Assembly: GCA_964475545.1 (NCBI GenBank)
Contig: CAYYXF010000042.1
Location: 1-11,402 of the forward strand
Length of the DNA stretch: 11,402 nt
From: DASPTR01 sp964475545
GTDB taxonomy: Archaea; Thermoproteota; Bathyarchaeia; Bathyarchaeales; Bathycorpusculaceae
Direction: 5' to 3'
The notes beneath the pieces were generated by a model, which did not search any database, was not told the origin of the DNA, and worked only from the letters and a program-made list of their open reading frames with translations. Positions 6,506 to 11,402 of the stretch are shown here, piece after piece; within the stretch, counting starts at the first letter, position 1, and every line of letters starts with the position of its first letter. The translations under genes were made by a program, and so were the position numbers.

Positions 6506-8197
6506 TTAGACATCGGCCTTCAACGTTTTTGGGTGTGAGATTCCAAGGTATTCCTCGGTAACAGGATAGTTCTCGTATTCCACTGTCCAGTATTCTCTGA
6601 ATTTCCGCTTCATTTCTTCAGTTGTCTCTGCACGTTCAGAAGTTTGCACGTCAAGCCAAACCGTGGCCCCTTCCACATGTTTGATTATCTCGTCGTTTTT
6701 GACGACAATTTCGCCGTTCTTTATTGTGTATGCAGCATGTTTGAATGCTCTCCGGACAGTCTTATATTTTCTGGCAGGGTCTGTTGTCTCTGGGTTCACA
6801 TTGTATATGGCTATGTCTGCGTCAGCGCCAACGCCTAGGTGCCCCTTGCCTTCGAGCCCTAGAGCCCTTGCTTGACCCGCCCTTGTCATTATTGCTAATT
6901 CGTAGAATCCCATTTCGCGAGTTATCGAGGGAAGAAGACTTCTGCTTCTTGCTCGAGGATTGATTCTTTTCATCGTTGCTTCTCGGGCTTTCCTACTCAT
7001 CAACCAAGCAATTATCCTCGGATAGTATGTGAATGGACCACCGTTCGGATGGTCTGTGGTCATGAAGATTTTCCACGGATCTTCAATGAGCAAAGCCAGT
7101 TCTAATCCTATTGACCATTGAATCGCGTGAACGTAGCTCTTGCGACGATATTTAAAAGGTACAATGCCTGCGCTTGTTTCAGTCTCGACGTCATGGTTAA
7201 CCCATTTGTTTCCAGTTAGCTCCGAAAGGCCAAATTGAAATGGACCGTCAGCCGTCATGGTTGTAGTGTCGGCGAATATCACTTGGCCCATGTCCATAGT
7301 CACGTGGGAATGACGGTTGACATAACTAGCGATTTCTCTGGCTCCTGATTCTAAAGTTCGCCAATCGTCGCCTTTAAAGCAGCTGAATTGGCAGTGGGTT
7401 ATGTGAATTGCCGGCTTGTCTTCAGAAGCTAAATCTTCGACGCATCTCATAGTTTCCAAAGCCGTAGTGTAGTTTCCAGGTTGCCCAAGATTATTCGTGT
7501 GAACATGAATCGTATGTGGCAAGTTCAATAGCTTGTTCACTTTGCATAGGCCGCGAATGATTTCGCGGGGAGTTACACAGAAGCATGGAACCTGATCATC
7601 TAGACTGTGGACATTCTGCCCGAACCCCCAAGCCTCTAGGCCGCCTGGATTGACGATTTTTATGGCGTATCCTTTCGTTGTGGTTAACATCCAAGCAATA
7701 TGCCTCGCAAGCTCCTCGATCTGTCCTTGTCCTAGATATTCGAGTACGAACCACCAGTCTCCTAGAAGCGGATACGTGGCCTTGTCAAGCATGGGGGTGT
7801 CGTTGAGCTCTTCATGCGTGTGCTTGGCTTCCAGAGGGGGCATGGAGGGGTTCATTATTGTGGTGTAACCCATCCTTGCATATCTGTATCCTGTGGTGAA
7901 GGTTGAGGGGATCGAGTGTCCTACTCCGGACCTTGTCTTTGGTGTTTTAGGTTCCACGTCCTTGAAATGGTCTTCAGGCCTTAGAAGTCTTCCAGTGTTT
8001 ACTTCTGAGCCTGCAATGTGAGTGTGGATGTCTACTCCGCCGGGCATGACGATCATCCCTGAAGCGTCTATTTTACGTGCCTTACGTTCGTTGAGCTTTT
8101 CAACGATCTTGCGGTCTTTCACCGCGATGTCCATCTTTTCGCCATTAACACCGTTGATAGGATCATAGACGAAGCCGTTCTTCACTAGAAGCTCCAT
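6506..8197 (-). CDS. fwdA: Formylmethanofuran dehydrogenase subunit A (metal-dependent formyl hydrolase)
   Basis: FwdA is the amidohydrolase-type subunit. It condenses formate, made at the FwdB site and delivered through an internal channel, with methanofuran, using a two-metal centre. The 563 residues match the usual 565-580. Visible ligands are the HxH pair in GGVDIHTHIAG (H58, H60), the lysine expected to be carboxylated in IKIVNPGG (K180), the histidines in TIHVHTNN (H231, H233) and HITHCQF (H265, H268), and the catalytic aspartate in TTDHPNGG (D382). The N-terminal MPGGVD and C-terminal GVGADADIAIY motifs are the beta-sandwich elements of cyclic amidohydrolases. ATG 8197 directly follows the fwdB stop (TAAATG), with GGAGGCGGAG as RBS inside fwdB; the same TAAATG junction leads into fwdC. 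Dihydroorotase-like enzymes are excluded by the Fwd-specific motifs and by the operon. Confidence 0.97.
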   Translation of the reverse strand: MELLVKNGFVYDPINGVNGEKMDIAVKDRKIVEKLNERKARKIDASGMIVMPGGVDIHTHIAGSEVNTGRLLRPEDHFKDVEPKTPKTRSGVGHSIPSTFTTGYRYARMGYTTIMNPSMPPLEAKHTHEELNDTPMLDKATYPLLGDWWFVLEYLGQGQIEELARHIAWMLTTTKGYAIKIVNPGGLEAWGFGQNVHSLDDQVPCFCVTPREIIRGLCKVNKLLNLPHTIHVHTNNLGQPGNYTTALETMRCVEDLASEDKPAIHITHCQFSCFKGDDWRTLESGAREIASYVNRHSHVTMDMGQVIFADTTTMTADGPFQFGLSELTGNKWVNHDVETETSAGIVPFKYRRKSYVHAIQWSIGLELALLIEDPWKIFMTTDHPNGGPFTYYPRIIAWLMSRKAREATMKRINPRARSRSLLPSITREMGFYELAIMTRAGQARALGLEGKGHLGVGADADIAIYNVNPETTDPARKYKTVRRAFKHAAYTIKNGEIVVKNDEIIKHVEGATVWLDVQTSERAETTEEMKRKFREYWTVEYENYPVTEEYLGISHPKTLKADV

Positions 8198-9652
8198 TTA
8201 CTCCGCCTCCGCTTTGCCGCTTGCCTTGATCTTTCTGACTTCTGAGAGGATTCTCGACAATATCTCTTTGTCAGGCAACACTCCCTTGGGGGGCGCAACG
8301 ACCTTTTTGAGCGGGAGGGGAACGTGGTCCATACGATACGCGGTTCCTTGAGCTTCTATTCCAACAAACGCTGATGGAAAGACAACGTCGGCCATTTGGG
8401 AGGTTGCATTCATGTGCGGGTCTATAACGATCAGTGGATTTTTGATCAGATGCTCAGTTGCTCTTTTTGGGAAGCTAGAGACTGGGTCCGAGGCAACAAC
8501 TAGGGCTGCATCTGATTCTTCGCGTAGAAGAACATCAACGGCCGTTGTTTCTCCGGGATTGTATCGTGGATAGGACAGCGAAAAGTCAACTGCATACGGA
8601 TAACCTGTTTGCCAAGTGAAAACAGTGTCTGCACCAGTTACGTTGAAATGCCCCCTCATCGGGATTATCATGAACTTCGTCCGCATGTTGAGATCACGAG
8701 TCAACGAGAGTGCCGCGTCTACGTTTCTAAGCTTGCCACTACTCATAGTGAGTCCAAGCCCGAAGAAGATCACTCCAAAATTGCAGTTGATCATGACGTC
8801 AGCAACTTCCTCTAGATATTGTATTGGAACGCCGGCAACCTCGTCAGCATCAATCTCTTCATCACGAACCAAGGCTCTGAGAGTCTGGAACAGTTCATAA
8901 TCCTTGTTAGGCTCAACTTGAATGAAATAGTCTGCTATTTCAGCAGACCGCGTTTTCCTGACATCGACAACTACTAGTTTTCTGCCTCCTTTTAACAATG
9001 CTGGATAAGGCTCCCTTCTGATGGCTGAAGGAGCTGATGTTCCTTCTTTGGGGAGCACTCTTCTAAGCGCACTTTCTATTTTCTTTTTGACGTTTGAAGC
9101 TTTGATTTTGCTTAGGTATCCTTTCCATTCGTTCTTCTCGAATCTTCCATCTGAGAAGTTTGTGTACCTCTCAATGTGCCTGGGATGCGCTGCCCATGGG
9201 TTGCTTCCCCAATAGATCACCAAGTCTGCCCTGTGTCTTACTTGCCCTAAAGTGCACGTTGACATGCCCACGTCTTGCACGCTCAGTTCAGACGGCCCGT
9301 GGCAGATGGTTGACGTGTTGTCGATTACTCCGCCGACTTCCTCTGCCAACTCGAGGCCAACTCTTATTGCCTCACAACTCGTTGAACTCCAGCCATACAG
9401 CAGCGGATAGTTTGCCCTAGTCAAGATCTCTGCAGCCTTCCCTGCGGCTTCTTTGAGGGATGTTCCAACGAGGTCACCGTTTTTCCTCACAAGTGGTTTC
9501 AGAAGCCTGTGACGATTGTACCCTAGGAATTTTGATTCACTCATGGCGCAGGCATTCTTGACCTTGACGATTTTCCCATTCTGTAGAGTCAATTCTATGT
9601 CGTCACATAGACATCCGCAAACCGGACAGGCTACAGCTTTGACAACAGGCAC
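8198..9652 (-). CDS. fwdB: Formylmethanofuran dehydrogenase subunit B (Mo/W-bisPGD catalytic subunit)
   Basis: FwdB reduces CO2 to formate at a tungsten or molybdenum bis-pterin centre and belongs to the formate dehydrogenase family. The N-terminus CPVCGCLCDD (9-18) with C35 supplies the ligands of a [4Fe-4S] cluster. C117-H118 in STICHGPSE is the expected metal-coordinating cysteine and catalytic histidine; the site is cysteine, not selenocysteine. Cofactor-binding stretches include YWGSNPWAAHPRH (147-159), VVVDVRKT (227-234), GHFNVTGADT (334-343), RYNPGET (363-369), VASDP (386-390) and EAQGTAYRMDHV (433-444). At 484 residues it is about 50 longer than methanogen FwdB (about 432). The extra length is a charged, helix-prone insert at about 170-222. 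The start is GTG 9652, seven bases after fwdD; the RBS is weak, so coupled translation is likely. Confidence 0.96.
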   Translation of the reverse strand: MPVVKAVACPVCGCLCDDIELTLQNGKIVKVKNACAMSESKFLGYNRHRLLKPLVRKNGDLVGTSLKEAAGKAAEILTRANYPLLYGWSSTSCEAIRVGLELAEEVGGVIDNTSTICHGPSELSVQDVGMSTCTLGQVRHRADLVIYWGSNPWAAHPRHIERYTNFSDGRFEKNEWKGYLSKIKASNVKKKIESALRRVLPKEGTSAPSAIRREPYPALLKGGRKLVVVDVRKTRSAEIADYFIQVEPNKDYELFQTLRALVRDEEIDADEVAGVPIQYLEEVADVMINCNFGVIFFGLGLTMSSGKLRNVDAALSLTRDLNMRTKFMIIPMRGHFNVTGADTVFTWQTGYPYAVDFSLSYPRYNPGETTAVDVLLREESDAALVVASDPVSSFPKRATEHLIKNPLIVIDPHMNATSQMADVVFPSAFVGIEAQGTAYRMDHVPLPLKKVVAPPKGVLPDKEILSRILSEVRKIKASGKAEAE

Positions 9653-9659
9653 GGGGCAT

Positions 9660-10064
9660 CTACTTCCCGAACTGCTCCTTCAAAAGCTCAGATAAGCTAA
9701 GCAAGGGCTTGTCCTGTGCGGGTTCGATCTCTGCTGGGATGCCTTTCAAGGAGGGCATGCCCACGCTATGAGTGTCAGGATTAACAACAACGTTCGCCCA
9801 TGGACCATAAGGGATGAAAATCAGTCCGGCATGCGGAGCCCTGGGGGATTTGAGGGCTTTAACCACTACTGAGCCAAATGCTGTCGAGACTAGGATGTTG
9901 GTTTTCTCTTTCAATCCCATTCTCTTCATGTCTTCAGGGTCAACGTGACAGACTGAAACGCTGCTCATGTACTCTTTGGAGGCTTTTCCCTGCTCTTTTC
10001 CCACACCTTGATCTATCGTTCGTCCTGTAACCAACGTCACCTGCAACTTCAGCTTTTCTCTCAT
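9660..10064 (-). CDS. fwdD: Formylmethanofuran dehydrogenase subunit D (pterin-dinucleotide binding)
   Basis: FwdD corresponds to the C-terminal molybdopterin-dinucleotide-binding domain of formate dehydrogenases and completes the cofactor pocket of FwdB. The 134 residues match the usual 125-135. Typical motifs are LVTGRTIDQGVGKE (11-24), SKEYMSSVSVCHVDPEDM (29-46), FGSVVVKA (63-70), FIPYGPWANVVV (83-94) and SVGMPSLKG (100-108). It is the first gene of the operon, with a TATA-like box about 45 bases upstream of ATG 10064. The complex normally also needs the iron-sulfur proteins FwdF and FwdG, and FwdE in some lineages; none are in the window, so electrons must come from subunits encoded elsewhere. 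Confidence 0.95.
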   Translation of the reverse strand: MREKLKLQVTLVTGRTIDQGVGKEQGKASKEYMSSVSVCHVDPEDMKRMGLKEKTNILVSTAFGSVVVKALKSPRAPHAGLIFIPYGPWANVVVNPDTHSVGMPSLKGIPAEIEPAQDKPLLSLSELLKEQFGK

Positions 10065-10207
10065 CTGCTTGTCCCGATCTTTGTATTGTAACAGAAATTG
10101 TTGCCTTTAAATCTTAACAAGTAATTCAGCATTTGGGCAGCAACACAGCTCAGGTGCGGAACCAACGCCTCCTGCAGAATGTCTTTCAAATTGGGCGAGG
10201 AAATCAC
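10061..10207 (-). CDS. Doubtful 48-codon ORF in the fwdD leader
   Basis: A GTG-started frame of 48 codons ends in a TGA that overlaps the fwdD ATG as ATGA. Its first half (SPNLKDILQEALVPHL) looks helical and protein-like. Against it, the likely TATA box of the fwd operon lies inside it, there is no well-spaced RBS, and no family is recognised. It could be a chance frame, a small upstream peptide or the remnant of a gene. Confidence 0.15.
   Translation of the reverse strand: MISSPNLKDILQEALVPHLSCVAAQMLNYLLRFKGNNFCYNTKIGTSR
10106..10111 (-). promoter_or_regulatory. TATA-like box for the fwdDBAC-mch operon
   Basis: The minus strand reads AAGATTTAAAGG, centred about 45 bases before the fwdD ATG. 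A start about 25 bases downstream would leave a leader of around 20 bases. No stronger TATA candidate lies nearer the gene. Confidence 0.5.
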
Positions 10208-10270
10208 TAACCTACTTTCAATTAAGCCAAGAATACGCCCAGTGAGAGAAGGGCAATTGAGTTAGAGGGG

Positions 10271-10378
10271 ATGGCTGAGCACCATGGTCAGGCTAAAGTG
10301 GGTAACGATGTCTCTCTTAGCGTGAAAAAGGAGAAGCGCCGGAAAAGACATTTTTCACAAGAGATGGTTACGAAATAA
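10271..10378 (+). CDS. Doubtful 35-codon basic ORF
   Basis: ATG 10271 opens 35 codons ending at TAA 10376-10378. The peptide is strikingly basic (SVKKEKRRKRHF in the middle) and resembles a nucleic-acid-binding tail. GAGGGG touches the ATG, which is too close for a normal RBS. No plus-strand TATA box is clear, and the frame overlaps the inverted repeat at 10322-10358. No family is recognised. Confidence 0.2.
   Translation: MAEHHGQAKVGNDVSLSVKKEKRRKRHFSQEMVTK
10322..10358 (-). terminator. Inverted repeat with T-tracts after the citG-like gene
   Basis: GTGAAAAA (10322-10329) and TTTTTCAC (10351-10358) form a perfect 8-base inverted repeat around 21 bases. It lies 24-60 bases after the citG-like stop codon, and on that strand carries runs of four and five T. 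Archaeal termination relies on T-tracts more than on hairpins, so the T-runs may matter more than the dyad. A protein-binding site is the alternative. Confidence 0.35.
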
Positions 10379-10381
10379 GGG

Positions 10382-11317
10382 CTAAGGCCTGTATCCACGG
10401 AGAGTACATATGGCTAAGGCAGCAGCAACAATGTCAGCAGTAGTGCCGGGATTCAGGAGATTGCCTGATCTTCGGAGTTTGGTGTCAAATTCGGTCAGCC
10501 GTTGTCTGCCCTCATTAGTTTCAAGCCCGCCTAGGCTGAGAATTTCTCCTGCTTCAGACGAAACCTCCTTTGCTGTTTCAAGGCTTGTCTTTCTGGCTAT
10601 GAATGTATCTGGAAACGCAGCTAGAACCTTCAGGAAAGTGTGGATGATGGCTTGGTTTAAGTCATCTCTTTTCTCTATTAGTCTAGTCAAGAACGGGTAG
10701 GCAAGATCGAACGTTATTGGATAATTGTTGACCCATTCTGAGCAGATTGTGTCATATTTCTCGGCCATTTGAAAAACCTGGAACAGCGTGATCTTTTCTT
10801 CAACTATTCTCTTTGTAGACTCTGGATCGTTGATGTCGAGTTTTGGAGCTTTTCCCAGACCGCTGGGTTTAGCGATCTTCATGGCTTCGTAGACGTTAAC
10901 AGCATCCTCTGGAGTGGTTGATTGTATGACTGTCTTCATGTTTTTTCTCAAGTTGGTTTCCAGATCATCCTGACTTGGGGTCATACCAGCGGCAACCGCA
11001 ATTGGTGCAAGGAGAATTACTGTGCCGAGCAGGGTGTTGCCACCGTGTTGCCACAAGTCGATATCCGCGACACAATCCTTTATGATCTGCCCAACACCAA
11101 CATCAGCAGCACGGATTTTTCTTTCATGAACTGCAATTCCACGCTCAGCAGCATACTCAAGAGATGGCCTCGCAGCGACAGCAGAGGCAAGAAAATGCTC
11201 ATAACGTGTGTTCTCGAAATTGGTTACTATGCTCACATTACCGGGTTTATGTGCGCTGGCTTCCAAAAGAATCGCCAATTCCAAGCATTCGGAAATGTGA
11301 TCTGCACGCTTGCTCAT
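10382..11317 (-). CDS. CitG-like (triphosphoribosyl-dephospho-CoA synthase family) protein, C1-cluster subgroup
   Basis: CitG transfers a triphosphoribosyl group from ATP to dephospho-CoA to make the citrate lyase prosthetic-group precursor. This 311-residue protein shares the fold signature: EASAHKPGNVS (19-29), the central GGNTLLGTVILLAP (92-105), AKPSGLGKAP (149-158) and the C-terminal GNLLNPGTTADIVAAAL (285-301). It differs from true CitG, whose central motif has the form GVNTHKGAIF; here the Thr-His-Lys part is absent. No citrate or malonate lyase gene accompanies it. From memory, proteins of this subgroup also lie in H4MPT gene clusters of methylotrophic bacteria, so a role in making or modifying a C1 carrier is more likely than CoA tailoring. 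That role is inference. The start is fixed: no other in-frame start occurs before an upstream TGA, and GGAGGT lies 12 bases before ATG. Confidence 0.85.
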   Translation of the reverse strand: MSKRADHISECLELAILLEASAHKPGNVSIVTNFENTRYEHFLASAVAARPSLEYAAERGIAVHERKIRAADVGVGQIIKDCVADIDLWQHGGNTLLGTVILLAPIAVAAGMTPSQDDLETNLRKNMKTVIQSTTPEDAVNVYEAMKIAKPSGLGKAPKLDINDPESTKRIVEEKITLFQVFQMAEKYDTICSEWVNNYPITFDLAYPFLTRLIEKRDDLNQAIIHTFLKVLAAFPDTFIARKTSLETAKEVSSEAGEILSLGGLETNEGRQRLTEFDTKLRRSGNLLNPGTTADIVAAALAICTLRGYRP

Positions 11318-11329
11318 TCCCCAGAAGCA

Positions 11330-11335
11330 ACCTCC
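11330..11335 (-). promoter_or_regulatory. Shine-Dalgarno site of the citG-like gene, wide spacing
   Basis: GGAGGT is a full-strength match but stands 12 bases before ATG 11317, wider than the usual 5-9. There is no other in-frame start, so this is taken as the RBS. Confidence 0.5.
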
Positions 11336-11370
11336 GAGAGCAGCCTCTCGCGTATGTCCTCAAGAAAGTC

Positions 11371-11378
11371 TTATTAAT
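11371..11378 (-). promoter_or_regulatory. Possible TATA box for the citG-like gene
   Basis: The minus strand reads ATTAATAA here. Transcription would begin near 11349, giving a leader of about 32 bases that includes the GGAGGT site. Confidence 0.45.
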
Positions 11379-11380
11379 GT

Positions 11381-11398
11381 TGTGTAAAAAAATACACA
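11381..11398. repeat. Inverted repeat TGTGTA-AAAAAA-TACACA at right edge
   Basis: A 6-base perfect inverted repeat with an all-A spacer sits directly upstream of the presumed TATA box of the citG-like gene. It could be an operator, or the T-rich end of a gene beyond the window. The window stops four bases later, so its context cannot be seen. Confidence 0.35.
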
Positions 11399-11402
11399 GC
11401 AA

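Larger units (their letters stand above)
10065..10381. other. 317-base intergenic region between citG-like gene and fwdD
   Basis: This stretch holds the probable fwd operon promoter (10106-10111), a long-looped inverted repeat (10322-10358) just after the citG-like gene, and two weak small ORFs. I see no tRNA, no CRISPR repeat and no insertion-sequence end. Confidence 0.6.

Noticed and set aside
10065..10381. Search for a tRNA, riboswitch or CRISPR repeat in the largest gap
   Set aside because: No T-loop consensus, no cloverleaf arms and no regularly spaced repeats were found by eye on either strand.
10922..11377. Plus-strand 151-codon frame at the right edge
   Set aside because: Antisense to the citG-like gene; its sequence lacks any family signal and mirrors the real frame.

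Overview
The window looks archaeal. It encodes formylmethanofuran dehydrogenase subunits (FwdD, FwdB, FwdA, FwdC) and methenyl-tetrahydromethanopterin cyclohydrolase (Mch). The promoters that can be seen have A/T-rich TATA boxes about 20-45 bases before the start codons, and several genes start with GTG or TTG behind strong Shine-Dalgarno sites. No methyl-coenzyme M reductase gene is present, so the window does not show whether this is a methanogen or an archaeon that uses the methyl branch of the archaeal Wood-Ljungdahl pathway (for example a Bathyarchaeia-like lineage). The lineage suggestion is inference only. A 100-N gap flanked by identical 55-base copies indicates a metagenome-type assembly.

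Layout from left to right: (1) 1-640, minus strand, a truncated fdhD (Mo/W-bisPGD cofactor sulfurtransferase), read by hand from a GTG start. (2) 648-1526, minus, a RimK-type ATP-grasp ligase resembling the glutamate ligases that finish tetrahydromethanopterin or F420. (3) 1607-2554, minus, a PPP-family phosphatase, translationally coupled (ATGA overlap) to (4) 2551-3810, minus, a 419-residue coiled-coil protein of unknown function. (5) 3811-3921, a divergent promoter region with a TATA box for each direction and an inverted repeat abutting the plus-strand TATA box. (6) 3922-4560, plus, an orphan ECF-transporter S component, the only plus-strand gene with good support. (7) 4557-10064, minus, a compact operon fwdD-fwdB-fwdA-fwdC-mch with junctions of 0 to 12 bases. 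(8) 10065-10381, an intergenic stretch with the operon promoter, two doubtful small ORFs and a long-looped inverted repeat. (9) 10382-11317, minus, a divergent member of the triphosphoribosyl-dephospho-CoA synthase (CitG) family, with its promoter region at the right edge.

How the genes fit together: FwdABCD reduces CO2 onto methanofuran (or runs in reverse), and Mch interconverts formyl- and methenyl-tetrahydromethanopterin. FdhD would supply the sulfur ligand for the Mo/W-pterin site of FwdB. The ATP-grasp protein may glutamylate the C1 carrier. The CitG-like protein belongs to a subgroup that, from memory, also sits in H4MPT gene clusters of methylotrophic bacteria. The window therefore reads as a C1-carrier neighbourhood with enzymes, metal-cofactor maturation and possible coenzyme-tailoring genes. 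The formyltransferase (Ftr) and the iron-sulfur subunits of the Fwd complex are not here. The best leads are the CitG-like gene, the roughly 50-residue insertion in FwdB, the orphan ECF S protein with a possible operator, and the coiled-coil/phosphatase pair.
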